A stretch of DNA of 64,000 bases, from the NCBI RefSeq assembly GCF_014644555.1, contig NZ_BMKX01000001.1, positions 620,001 to 684,000 of the forward strand. Reading direction: 5' to 3'. A model generated the notes under the pieces. It worked only from the letters and a program-made list of their open reading frames with translations, ran no database searches and was not told the DNA's origin. A program made the translations under genes and the position numbers. Below are positions 34,098-42,644 of this stretch, in pieces (the first letter of the stretch is position 1; each line of letters opens with the position of its first letter). The stretch is from Glutamicibacter ardleyensis (GTDB lineage Bacteria > Actinomycetota > Actinomycetes > Actinomycetales > Micrococcaceae).

Positions 34098-34361
34098 GCA
34101 GCGCATTATCGGCTGCACGCGCGCATCTGCGCAGCGTTACATATCCACGCCAATACCCTGTATAACCGACTGGAGCGTATCGACAAGCTCATTGGGCCGG
34201 GGTGGAAAGATTCCTCACGGAATCTGGACCTCCAGCTGGCCATGCGCCTGAACCAGGCGCTCATGCGGCATGACCAAACCGTTTGCCGCAGCCGCCGGCT
34301 GCACCCGCGGTTCGCCACTAGGCCGGCGCGCGAGAGTCGCATCACACCTGCCGTCAGATAG
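34098..34361 (+). pseudogene. 3' remnant of a PucR/CdaR-type transcriptional regulator
   Basis: One plus-strand frame reads ICAALHIHANTLYNRLERI, followed directly by DKLIGPGWKDSS and LDLQLAMRLNQALM, and ends at TAG 34359-34361. This matches the C-terminal helix-turn-helix of PucR/CdaR regulators (HxHxNTxxYRLxRI). No start codon or N-terminal domain precedes it; the frame is closed by TAA only a few codons upstream. The body of the gene has therefore been deleted. It fills most of the 319-bp gap after the MFS gene, and the former regulator was probably that of the MFS locus. Confidence 0.65.
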
Positions 34362-34364
34362 TTG

Positions 34365-34390
34365 CACTGAATGCATCGATGCACTTAGTG
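34365..34390. promoter_or_regulatory. palindromic operator before the TetR-MMPL pair
   Basis: A 26-bp dyad centred on ATCGAT has 13-bp arms matching at 11 positions (CACTGAATGCATC against the complement of GATGCACTTAGTG). It ends 7 bp before the GTG start of the TetR gene, so binding there would block that promoter. It is unrelated to the GATACG palindrome. Confidence 0.6.
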
Positions 34391-34397
34391 TAATCAG

Positions 34398-35036
34398 GTG
34401 AATACTCCCCTGACGGCGGTTGACCGCCGTACCGAGATCAAGGCAAAGCATCGCCAGTCGATCATCGACGCCGCCTCGAAAATCATGCGCGAGCGTCAGA
34501 GCAGTGAGTTCTCCGTTGACGACTTGGCACTTGCAGCAAATGTCTCCCGCCGCACGATCTTCAACCATTTCGCCTCCCTCGATGACGTGATCATTGAGGC
34601 ATGCGGCAAAGAACTCACACGGGTCGTTGAACACCTTGCCTCCATTTCGCCGGCGTCCGGCAGTACCAAGGTCCCCATTTTTGATGACCTTGCACAGACC
34701 TTTCGCCAAGCAGATCTGATCACCGCCATGGTCTACCTGACAAAGGTCCTTGGCAGCGATGATCCCCGGCTTACGCCACGTCAGGCTCAAATGGCCGGAC
34801 GCGCGTTTACCGAAATTAATGAACACCTCGGGCGGGAATTGCACGGCCGGCACCCCGATGCGGATCCGCTTGAGGTGGGTTTGTTGGTCAGCACCATGAC
34901 CAACGGCTTGCTGGTGATTTACCTGCACTGGATCTCGGTCTGCGGCGCCGTCGACTCACCGGAATCCAGGAAGCTGTGGTCACAACTTGTCGAACGGCTG
35001 ATTAGCTCGCTGCGCACCGGGTTTGGGTCCCACTAA
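34398..35036 (+). CDS. TetR-family regulator of the MMPL exporter
   Basis: The 212-residue product has an N-terminal TetR DNA-binding domain (LALAANVSRRTIFNHFAS). The start is GTG at 34398 with no obvious ribosome site, so the mRNA may be leaderless. A palindromic operator abuts the start. The MMPL transporter gene begins 42 bp downstream on the same strand, a frequent arrangement for self-repressed efflux operons. Confidence 0.88.
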   Translation: MNTPLTAVDRRTEIKAKHRQSIIDAASKIMRERQSSEFSVDDLALAANVSRRTIFNHFASLDDVIIEACGKELTRVVEHLASISPASGSTKVPIFDDLAQTFRQADLITAMVYLTKVLGSDDPRLTPRQAQMAGRAFTEINEHLGRELHGRHPDADPLEVGLLVSTMTNGLLVIYLHWISVCGAVDSPESRKLWSQLVERLISSLRTGFGSH

Positions 35037-35078
35037 CTCCACTAAGAAGCATCTTTTACAACAAACTACGAAGGACTC

Positions 35079-37637
35079 ATGGCTGAATTTCTGTATCGTC
35101 TTGGACGCGGCTCCGCCCGCCATGCACGAAAAATCCTGGCCGCGTGGTTCGCGGTACTGCTGGCCGTGGGCGTGGCCTTCGCGCTGGGTGGCGGAACGCT
35201 GTCAAACGCCATGTCGATTCCCGGCACCCCCACCGCGCAGGTCACCGACAAGCTTGCCGAGAAGTTCCCCGAGGCTTCGGGCGGCACCGGCAGTGTCGTA
35301 GCCCAAACCAGCGACGGCAGGGCCTTCACGCCGGCGCAGGAAAAAGCAATCAGCAAGATCATCACCAAGGCAACCACGATCAATGGCATCGAAACCATCG
35401 TTGATCCCTTTGCCAGCGAGGCCGAGCGCAGCAAGCAGGCCAAGGACATCAAGGATGGCAAGGCCCAAATCACCGACGCCCGTGAGCAGCTAACTGCGGG
35501 CACCACCCAACTTGATGATGCCGAGGCCCAACTGAATACCGGGCGCGAACAGCTCGAGCAGGCCATCAGCCAGGCCAAGGCGGCCGGCATGTACGAGCCG
35601 GCCAAGGCCCAATTCGACGCACAGCTTGCCCAGCTGGACGCCGGCGCCGCCGAGCTGGAGAAGCAACGCGCAGCACTTGAAGAAAACACACCCGAGCTTG
35701 AGGCACAGCAAGAGTCCCTTGAGCAGGGCGCCTCACTGCTGGAGATGGCAGCCGAAATCCGCACCGTGTCCCAGGACGGCGCAGCCGCGGTCATCACCAC
35801 GGTCTTCACCGAGGCACAGATGGATATCGCCCAGGAAACCAAGGATCAACTGGTTGCGGCATTCGACGACACCCCCGTTGCGGGCGTCAGCTTCGACTAC
35901 TCCTCCGAGGTCTCCCAGGGCATCCCCAGCGTCTTTGGCGTAGGCGAGGCCATTGGCCTGCTGGTCGCCGGAATCGTCCTGGTAGTCATGCTGGGGACAC
36001 TGATCGGTGCGGGGCTTCCGCTGCTGACGGCCCTGGTGGGCGTTGCCATCGGCGCCCTGGGCGCCATGTCGCTGTCCAGCGTGCTGGACATGTCCTCGGT
36101 AACCCCGATGCTCGGCTTAATGCTGGGTCTGGCGGTGGGCATCGACTACTCGTTGTTCATCATCAACCGCCACCGCCACCAGCTCAAGGACGGCTACTCG
36201 GTCCGCGAGTCGATCGCCTTGGCCAACGGCACCTCCGGCAATGCCGTGGTCTTTGCCGGCGCCACCGTGTTCATCGCCTTGCTGGCACTAAATGTCACGC
36301 GCATTCCGTTCCTGGGACTTATGGGCTCCGTTGGCGCGGTCAGCGTCCTGATTGCCGTGCTGGTGGCCATCACCATGACCCCGGCACTGCTTTCACTGGT
36401 GGGGACCAAGATCCTCAGCCGCAAGGAACGCACAGCGCTGGCTGCCGGTGCAGCGGCGCAACCAGTGCTCGCCCCGTCCCCGAAGAAGGCCGTGCGTGCA
36501 ATGTCCACCAAGGGCGCCATCGGCACCGCGGTGGTCTCTATCGCGCTCTTGCTGGTGCTCGCGATTCCAGCACTAGACCTGCGGCTGAACCTGCCCGACG
36601 GGTCTTCCGAAGCCCACGACACCACGCAGTACCGCGCGTATTCGGCCATCTCCGAGCGGTTCGGCGAAGGCCAGAACGGTCCGCTGCTGGTGGTCGCCGA
36701 CCTTCCCGCCACCAACACCGACGAGGCGGCGCTGGCTTACCAGCGCGAGATCGCCGAGGCGCTCTTCGCCCAGCCAGACGTGGTTGCTATTGCCCCGGCA
36801 GGCACCTCCACGGACCGCACGGTAGCCGCATTCCAGGTCATCCCTGCGCAGGGCCCCACCAGCGTTTCCACCGAAAACCTGGTGCACGACCTGCGTGGAC
36901 TCTCACCGCTGGACGGCAAATTTGAGATTGGCGTGGCCGGTGCGGCCAGTGGCAACGTGGACATCTCAGAGAAGCTGGCCCAAGCCCTGCCGATATACCT
37001 GGGCGTGGTGGTGGGGCTGTCCATGATCATCCTGATCTTGGTGTTCCGCTCGATTTTTGTGCCGGTTGTTGCCACGCTCGGTTTCATCCTTTCCTACTTC
37101 GCGGCCCTCGGCGGAGTGGTGGCCATCTACCAGTGGGGTTGGTTCTCCGCGGTCTTCGGGGTTGATACCCCGGGGCCCATCCTGAACTTCCTGCCCACGC
37201 TGTTGGTCGGAATTCTCTTCGGGCTGGCCATGGATTACCAGCTGTTCATCGGCTCGGGCATGCGCGAGGCCTACGCCCATGGTGCCAGCTCGCGGCTGGC
37301 CGTGGTCCAAGGCGTGCGCGCCGGACGCGCGGTGGTATCCGCGGCCGCGATCATCATGATCTCGGTCTTCGGCGGCTTTGTGTTCTCACACAGCGCGATG
37401 ATCCGACCGATCGGCTTTGCCTTGGCTTTCGGCGTACTGGTTGATGCGTTTGTGGTTCGCATGCTTTTGATCCCGGCACTTATGCACTTGGCCGGCGACA
37501 AGGCCTGGTGGCTGCCGAAGTGGCTAAACCGGATTCTGCCGGATATCGATGTGGAAGGCGCTTCTTTGGAACGTCGTCATCCGCATGCAGAGGCCGAGGG
37601 TTCACCGGACCCGGCTGTGCCTGCCAAGAGCAGCTAG
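35079..37637 (+). CDS. MMPL/RND-family membrane transporter
   Basis: The 852-residue product has two membrane halves of about six helices, each preceded by an extracytoplasmic loop. The proton-relay type motif GLAVGIDYSLFI lies in the first half and GLAMDYQLFIG in the second. The first loop contains an alpha-helical, Gln/Glu/Ala-rich segment (residues about 130-230) likely to form a coiled coil. MMPL proteins export lipids, siderophores or drugs. Regulation by the upstream TetR suggests toxic-compound efflux; the cargo is unknown. Confidence 0.9.
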   Translation: MAEFLYRLGRGSARHARKILAAWFAVLLAVGVAFALGGGTLSNAMSIPGTPTAQVTDKLAEKFPEASGGTGSVVAQTSDGRAFTPAQEKAISKIITKATTINGIETIVDPFASEAERSKQAKDIKDGKAQITDAREQLTAGTTQLDDAEAQLNTGREQLEQAISQAKAAGMYEPAKAQFDAQLAQLDAGAAELEKQRAALEENTPELEAQQESLEQGASLLEMAAEIRTVSQDGAAAVITTVFTEAQMDIAQETKDQLVAAFDDTPVAGVSFDYSSEVSQGIPSVFGVGEAIGLLVAGIVLVVMLGTLIGAGLPLLTALVGVAIGALGAMSLSSVLDMSSVTPMLGLMLGLAVGIDYSLFIINRHRHQLKDGYSVRESIALANGTSGNAVVFAGATVFIALLALNVTRIPFLGLMGSVGAVSVLIAVLVAITMTPALLSLVGTKILSRKERTALAAGAAAQPVLAPSPKKAVRAMSTKGAIGTAVVSIALLLVLAIPALDLRLNLPDGSSEAHDTTQYRAYSAISERFGEGQNGPLLVVADLPATNTDEAALAYQREIAEALFAQPDVVAIAPAGTSTDRTVAAFQVIPAQGPTSVSTENLVHDLRGLSPLDGKFEIGVAGAASGNVDISEKLAQALPIYLGVVVGLSMIILILVFRSIFVPVVATLGFILSYFAALGGVVAIYQWGWFSAVFGVDTPGPILNFLPTLLVGILFGLAMDYQLFIGSGMREAYAHGASSRLAVVQGVRAGRAVVSAAAIIMISVFGGFVFSHSAMIRPIGFALAFGVLVDAFVVRMLLIPALMHLAGDKAWWLPKWLNRILPDIDVEGASLERRHPHAEAEGSPDPAVPAKSS

Positions 37638-37666
37638 CTCGGTCCGCAGCTGGATCCCTCGGGGCG

Positions 37667-37692
37667 GTTGCCACCATCACGATGGTGGCAAC
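37667..37692 (+). terminator. hairpin after the MMPL gene
   Basis: Arms GTTGCCACCATC and GATGGTGGCAAC are separated by only two bases. The hairpin lies 30 bp after the MMPL stop. There is no T-run, so it is a weak terminator at best or an mRNA-end structure. Confidence 0.45.
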
Positions 37693-38070
37693 AGCCCTGA
37701 GGCGTTTAATCGATCCGTGTTTATGCGAATCCATGAGGTAACTGTTCGGGGGTCGGCAAAAAGGGATTCAACGTTATTGCTAAGGACACTACCTACACCT
37801 AGTCCGCGTTTGAGGACAACTGATCTTCTGCGACTCTCGGATCCGCTGGTCTCACACATCTAGGGGTGTTTGGCATTCAAACTGCTTCAGCATTTACCCC
37901 CGTGAGGTTCCCTGTCGAAGGATTGATGTCATGGTGCCCTTGCACCTGCATCATCCAAGTGCGATATACGAGCGGAACCAGTAGCGCAACAGCGTCAAGC
38001 GTGAGAAGTTCGCTGTTGAGCGTTTCACCGGTTTGGGAATGGTAGCTCAGTGACCCCCTGTGTGGGATGG
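37693..38070. other. gene-free stretch between MMPL and hipA
   Basis: I see no coding region, RNA gene or strong repeat in these 378 bases. Short open frames on both strands lack ribosome sites and family motifs. The end near 38071 is the 3' flank of the converging hipA gene. Confidence 0.5.
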
Positions 38071-39399
38071 TTACGGTTCTCTCACTGGAGGAAGTTTCGA
38101 GATGGGTGCCAAATTGCTCAGGGCAATCGGTCCACTGGCAATTGCCGCTTTCCTACCGTTCAGCAGATTTTTAGCATGGCCGGCAACTAGGAGGGGCAGC
38201 TTCTCGCTGCCGCCGCGTAGCTCGATTTCTTGGCTGGCATATCGAAGCTTTTCCAAAGTCTCATTGACAATTTCCAACGCCCGATTCTCTTTGAGCCCCC
38301 ACGATGCAGCCTCCGAAATCAACCGTTCGCGGGTGACGTGCGGCTGATGCGAGATCCCGTCGATCTTCATCGAGGGTGTGACGGGTCGACCATAGTAAAG
38401 AATCTGAGGAGTGACGTCGTATAACGGAGCCAACTCGATACGCCCATCAGGCCTGTGGAGGATGGAGAAATTCTTTCCATGGGCGTCAGTGTTTCCGCAA
38501 ACAACGTTTGCCACGACGTAGGCCAAAAGCTGCTCGCGGTCATCAAGGCCTTGCCCGAAAGCTGTGCGTCGCCGGCTCAAGATACCTGCCATATTTTTGA
38601 GAGTGGCACGGTAAGGGTGATTGTGCTCAAACTTCGAATCGGCATCCCACGGAAGACCGATCGCCTGAGCCAAATCTTCTTGGTGGACTCGCCCAATGAC
38701 CCCTTGGTCATCGGTGAACCGATCGTATCTTTCGATCACCAAAGCGGAGGTGCCATCAAATATTGACACCTCGCTGGCGAAGTTCACCAGATCACACCTT
38801 CTACCGAGTTCCAGGCAGTACGCTTCATCAAAAAGTGCACGCAGTCCGCGCGCGGAGTCCTCGTCTACGCAAGGCTTCACTATGTGCGTACTCGGTGCAC
38901 CATTCACTGCATCGTGCCAGGCTCCATCGATACGGGCCATCGTCATCTTTGGTTGATAGCCGGCCAGTGATCCTCCACCGCCTACTTGGCCTAACGTGTG
39001 GAGGTTGATGCGCCCGATTTTTTGTGCGACTTGGGCGTCGGTCATCGGCTCATAGCTACCTACCGATAGATCTGATATTTCACCAATTTGCAGTGCCCCG
39101 GCTACATCGAGTCCTGCGTATGCGAGATGTCCAAACACGTCGGGGCGCTCTGCCCCGGAATCTCGAACAAGGTTCTCCAGACCTTTACCCTCGGGAAGCA
39201 GTCCTCCAAAAAATGCTGTTGCCGCTCCTGGCAGAGACTGACGAGGGCCCAGCGGCAGGCTCAAGGAAACAATCGTCGAACCAATGCCAAATTTGGCCAT
39301 TCCTTCACTGGTGGACTGATAGGTGATTTGATCGCGAGAAATGCGACGGATGTCGCCGACATAAACTCCGTAGATGTGGATTGGAAGGGTTGCATCCAC
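38071..39399 (-). CDS. hipA: HipA-family Ser/Thr kinase toxin
   Basis: The 442-residue product matches HipA kinases, which phosphorylate glutamyl-tRNA synthetase or similar targets and cause growth arrest. It has the HipA N-terminal domain (residues about 5-105), the phosphate-loop serine Ser144 (GGGSLAGYQPK), Lys175 (IVKP), the catalytic loop Asn303-Asn310 with Asp305 and His307 (NTDAHGKN) and the metal-binding Asp328 (APLYDVT). All key residues are intact. It begins 3 bp after the antitoxin stop and is co-transcribed with it. Confidence 0.92.
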   Translation of the reverse strand: MDATLPIHIYGVYVGDIRRISRDQITYQSTSEGMAKFGIGSTIVSLSLPLGPRQSLPGAATAFFGGLLPEGKGLENLVRDSGAERPDVFGHLAYAGLDVAGALQIGEISDLSVGSYEPMTDAQVAQKIGRINLHTLGQVGGGGSLAGYQPKMTMARIDGAWHDAVNGAPSTHIVKPCVDEDSARGLRALFDEAYCLELGRRCDLVNFASEVSIFDGTSALVIERYDRFTDDQGVIGRVHQEDLAQAIGLPWDADSKFEHNHPYRATLKNMAGILSRRRTAFGQGLDDREQLLAYVVANVVCGNTDAHGKNFSILHRPDGRIELAPLYDVTPQILYYGRPVTPSMKIDGISHQPHVTRERLISEAASWGLKENRALEIVNETLEKLRYASQEIELRGGSEKLPLLVAGHAKNLLNGRKAAIASGPIALSNLAPISKLPPVREP

Positions 39400-39402
39400 T
39401 GG

Positions 39403-39627
39403 CTACCGGGCCTCCCTGAACGAAAGCTCAATTCCGAGCGCTGACAAGACTTCGAGGAGCCTGGCATTGAGCACTTTTGGCTTGCCCGTTTCCAGTTCAG
39501 AAAGGTAGCGTTGGCTGACTCCGAGACGCTCCGCAAGTTCTACCTGTGAGAGTCCGTGACGTTGCCGCACAGCCAACACCATCAACCCGAGGTCGGATGT
39601 CTTGCGGATGATCCCATGCATTTTCAT
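39403..39627 (-). CDS. hipB: HipB-like XRE-family antitoxin
   Basis: The 74-residue product is a Cro/C1-type helix-turn-helix protein (LSQVELAERLGVSQRYLSELE). It directly precedes the hipA gene, the normal antitoxin-first order. The dimer would bind the inverted repeats just upstream and repress the pair. The start at 39627 could alternatively be the second ATG two codons later. Confidence 0.9.
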   Translation of the reverse strand: MKMHGIIRKTSDLGLMVLAVRQRHGLSQVELAERLGVSQRYLSELETGKPKVLNARLLEVLSALGIELSFREAR

Positions 39628-39630
39628 TAC

Positions 39631-39669
39631 CTTTACGTAGTAAAGAAGATTTCATTACCTTTTCGTAAT
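39631..39669. promoter_or_regulatory. hipBA operator region
   Basis: Two dyads lie just upstream of hipB: CTTTAC-GTA-GTAAAG (39631-39645) and ATTAC-N6-GTAAT (39654-39669). Both follow the direct repeat CATTACCTTT. Paired sites of this kind are typical of HipB autorepression. Confidence 0.6.
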
Positions 39670-40126
39670 CATAGCACCGCTATGAGCTATTCGTAATAGG
39701 GGATGTATCCAAAGCAAACACCCACACCCAATACCGCGCCCAAGGACCGCCGGATTCCCCCGTCGCGCATCTGGCGTGCAATATGCAGGGTGTCTAACAA
39801 GCAAAGATTCGCAGGAAAGCCGGGAAGCAGATAGCCATCCATGGTCGGATCGGGTTGTCCGGAGACAAAACGCGAAATCGCCGAGGAGTAGTCTCGGCAC
39901 GTTGCACCAACACATTACCCACCGTCCGCTTTTAGGATCTCAGCAACACCAATGCCAATCGAACGAAAAATCACTTACCTCGTCAGGTTTTCACGCAATC
40001 CAACGAAGACTACTTGATCAGCTCCGAGAAGTCTGCAGCTTGCAGGACCCAGGTTCAGGCTCTATCTCTTCCTCCTGCGGATACAAGGCCACCCCTGTCC
40101 GGCACTTCAAGATCAACGTTGCAAAC
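39670..40126. other. stretch without an intact gene; possible decayed frame on the minus strand
   Basis: No intact gene is supported. One minus-strand frame stays open from about 39990 to 39690 apart from one TAA (about 39917). It reads with protein-like composition (GIGVAEILKADGG, then after the stop SAISRFVSGQPDPTMDGYLL and GFPANLCLLDTLHIARQ). I do not recognise a family. It may be the relic of a gene disrupted by a stop codon, or chance. Confidence 0.35.
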
Positions 40127-41152
40127 CTATCTGACCTGCGGTGCATCCACCTTCAGCTGCTCGGCAATCTGGAACAACGAAGCCGTGGTCACGGGGTTGA
40201 GCAAGATTGTATTATCCGCGGCGAGCTGTTCGGCACTTGGAGCATTTTCACCGGGAGCGCGCACCGCAGACTGACCGGCTTCCATTTCGGTGTCCTTCAC
40301 ATAGGCGATGAATTCTTCCACCTGCGCGGTGTACTCATTCAGGTCACGTAGTTGCGCCACATCGATGGCAATGATCAGCGTTCCTTGGGCTTCTTCGCTC
40401 TTGCGTCCTGAGACGGTGTCCGAACCGGACAGCGCACCGCCGAGAGCTTCAACAAGTAGCGCTAATCCAAAGCCTTTAAACCCGCCAAAGGGTTTGAGGT
40501 GTCCGCCGGCTCCGACCCATTGTTCTGATACCTTAGCGCCGCTGTCTTTCTCATAGTGCAGTCGTCCGGAGGCTACCGCGCTGGTGGCAAAATCAAGCAC
40601 CATGTGCGGGGCTTGGGCACGCGGCACCCCGGCGGCGATGGGGTTGGTGGAGAGCCGCGGCTGCAGCCCGCCGGGCGGAAGCACCGATTGCAGTGAGCCG
40701 TTATTGTTTCCGAAGATCAGAGTGATCACTCCCGCCTCGGCCGCCTGCTCGCAGAAGGGTGCAAAGCGTCCGGCGAAGTCGCTATTGCGCACGGTGACGG
40801 CACTAATGCCGTACTCCTTGGCGCGTTCTACGGCGAGCGCGGTGGCATCGCGTAAGGCAAAATGTCCGGGAGCACGGTTGCCGTTCAGCGCAAGCAGTGC
40901 CCCAGAATCTTTCTCAACGCTAGTCTTGGCTGACGGGTTTGTCTTGCCTTCCAAGGCCCGGCCCACGTATTCCGGTAGCCGGCGCAAGCCGTGGGAGGGG
41001 TGGCCCGCAATTTCGGAGGCCACCAGGTGATAGGCCATGTAGCTGGCATCTTCCACGCTGGCTCCCACAGCCTGCATGCAGCACACCGTGAACTCTTCGA
41101 GCTGTTGCGAGCTGAAGGCCGTGGACTCGTTCTGGTTTGCCGATTGACTCAC
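40127..41152 (-). CDS. Ldh-family NAD(P)-dependent oxidoreductase (malate/L-lactate dehydrogenase type)
   Basis: The 341-residue product belongs to the Ldh_2 family, which is distinct from Rossmann-fold lactate dehydrogenases. It has SHGLRRLPEYVGR near the N-terminus (catalytic His in the GHPSHG segment) and GGFKGFGLALLVEALGG in the C-terminal half. Members act on 2-hydroxy acids such as malate, lactate, ureidoglycolate or sulfolactate, or reduce cyclic imines. It stands alone, so the substrate cannot be inferred from neighbours. Confidence 0.87.
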   Translation of the reverse strand: MSQSANQNESTAFSSQQLEEFTVCCMQAVGASVEDASYMAYHLVASEIAGHPSHGLRRLPEYVGRALEGKTNPSAKTSVEKDSGALLALNGNRAPGHFALRDATALAVERAKEYGISAVTVRNSDFAGRFAPFCEQAAEAGVITLIFGNNNGSLQSVLPPGGLQPRLSTNPIAAGVPRAQAPHMVLDFATSAVASGRLHYEKDSGAKVSEQWVGAGGHLKPFGGFKGFGLALLVEALGGALSGSDTVSGRKSEEAQGTLIIAIDVAQLRDLNEYTAQVEEFIAYVKDTEMEAGQSAVRAPGENAPSAEQLAADNTILLNPVTTASLFQIAEQLKVDAPQVR

Positions 41153-41242
41153 TGCATCTCCTTGGCTGATTTGCGGTGCTGGCTGTAGCCAGCCACCATA
41201 TCCGGATACTTCCCTACAACGCTGCTGAATTCAATTCGAGGT

Positions 41243-41716
41243 CTATTCGGCGAAGGCGGGGGTCTTCACCCGGCATTCCACGCGTTCTCCCACGGCACCG
41301 GTTTTTGTGCTGATCTCTTTTTCGCCGTCGAGCAGTACCCGGCAGGTCGCGCTGGCTCCCTTGCGCGGGGTGGCTGCAACACCGGCGTCGTCTTCGGCGG
41401 TAACTATCGTCGTTTCCCGCCAGGTTGCGGTGTCTGCATTCTTCGCGTCATTAACCGTCGCCGCCGTTTCCACGGTGGTTTCCGCCGAGGCCTCACCGCG
41501 CCCCGGGGATTCGAGGTAAACGATCTGGTCCACGGCGTTGATCGTCTCGCCGGTGACCGTGACCTCGTAGGTCACGCTCCACGCGTCGGCGGTCTGCTTG
41601 TTGAAGGATTCCACGGCTCCGCACCCGGTGAGCGATATCCCCGCAATGACCGCCATCGCGCAAACCGCCGCACGCTTGCCCGGCCGCGCCGTCTTCACCC
41701 ATCCACCCAAATTCAT
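41243..41716 (-). CDS. small secreted lipoprotein, possibly MmpS-like
   Basis: The 157-residue product has a basic N-terminus, a hydrophobic stretch and the lipobox ISLTGC with Cys32, so it should be lipid-anchored outside the membrane. The mature part is short and beta-rich, with WSVTYEVTVTG near its start and two cysteines in the C-terminal third. This resembles MmpS partners of MMPL transporters only loosely, and the MMPL gene is about 3.6 kb away. Function unassigned. Confidence 0.7.
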   Translation of the reverse strand: MNLGGWVKTARPGKRAAVCAMAVIAGISLTGCGAVESFNKQTADAWSVTYEVTVTGETINAVDQIVYLESPGRGEASAETTVETAATVNDAKNADTATWRETTIVTAEDDAGVAATPRKGASATCRVLLDGEKEISTKTGAVGERVECRVKTPAFAE

Positions 41717-41876
41717 TCGTTCCTCCGGATCAATTACGGGTACCGGGCTCCGGCCCCAATCTTCAGCCTACAAGTCCGCGCGTGCCCGACACCTCAACCG
41801 GCAGGTGGAAAATCCGTCGGCCCGGCTGCGACCAGCGAGGTAGCACCCGGCCATGGGCCGGGCCTCCTTTATACGG

Positions 41877-41893
41877 CATCCACTGGATGGAAG
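41877..41893. promoter_or_regulatory. IclR-type operator, copy 1
   Basis: CATCC-ACTGGAT-GGAAG is one of three near-identical 17-bp palindromes (CTTCC-N7-GGAAG) in the alkylphenol region. It lies 42 bp upstream of the first HD gene, which is followed by the IclR gene, and would therefore mediate autoregulation. Confidence 0.6.
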
Positions 41894-41935
41894 CACGCAC
41901 TAGCCGTGCGGTGATTGCTCTGCAACTATTGCCCC

Positions 41936-42622
41936 ATGACTAAGCTGCAGCCGGAAACAAATTTTTATGGCCACAATGTTTCAGCCTTTCTCGGACCAAG
42001 CCCGGCAACGCTCTTCGAGCAGCACCCGCTGCTAGCCAGTCTCTGGGAAGACGCTAAGGGGTATCTGCTGGTGCGCAGCAACGACGCGCACACCCTCTAC
42101 GCGGTATCGCTGGCCAAGACGCTGCTCAGCCACCACCGGCACGCCGACCCGGATATTGTCTTGCCGGCCATACTGCTGCACGATATCGGCTGGTCATCCG
42201 TAGTGCCAGATTTGGTACTCTCGGCCATCGCCCCGGGCGGCGGAAATAAAGAGCTGGTCTTACAGCATGAAAAAGAAGGCGCCCGACTGGCCGGAGAACT
42301 CCTGGCAAAACACGGGGTCGGCCCGGACGTCCTAGAGCGCATCAGCTTCATCATCGATGGCCACGATTCCCGCAAGGAATCCACCAGCTTAGAAGACAGC
42401 CTGGTCAAGGACGCGGACAAGCTCTGGCGGCTGACTCCCCACGGGATCGACACGGTGATGGACTGGTTCGGGCTGACCCGGCTGCAGGCGGTGGACCTGT
42501 GCGAATCACGGGTCATCAACCACCTGTTTACCGACACTGCGCGCATCATCGCCACCGGTTTGCTCGCGGTGGAACGCGCCAATCTCTTCGAGCAACGGCT
42601 AGCCTTGGACTCACCAAGCTAG
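41936..42622 (+). CDS. HD-domain phosphohydrolase 1 (CreD-like)
   Basis: The 228-residue product is an HD-domain hydrolase with metal ligands His52 (NDAHT), His82-Asp83 (LLHDIGW) and Asp159 (KDADKLWR). It is a clear paralogue of the HD protein at 50499-51167. I chose the ATG at 41936; a TTG at 41915 is possible, and neither has a strong ribosome site. In the cre model an HD enzyme removes phosphate from the oxidised aryl phosphate. Two copies suggest different substrates. It is followed after 22 bp by the IclR gene. Confidence 0.87.
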   Translation: MTKLQPETNFYGHNVSAFLGPSPATLFEQHPLLASLWEDAKGYLLVRSNDAHTLYAVSLAKTLLSHHRHADPDIVLPAILLHDIGWSSVVPDLVLSAIAPGGGNKELVLQHEKEGARLAGELLAKHGVGPDVLERISFIIDGHDSRKESTSLEDSLVKDADKLWRLTPHGIDTVMDWFGLTRLQAVDLCESRVINHLFTDTARIIATGLLAVERANLFEQRLALDSPS

Positions 42623-42644
42623 TTCTGCACCCAAGGAGCAACTC

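Noticed and set aside
39776-40351. A 191-codon plus-strand frame overlapping the Ldh-family gene end
   Set aside because: No family motif or ribosome site; half of it is antisense to the Ldh-family gene.
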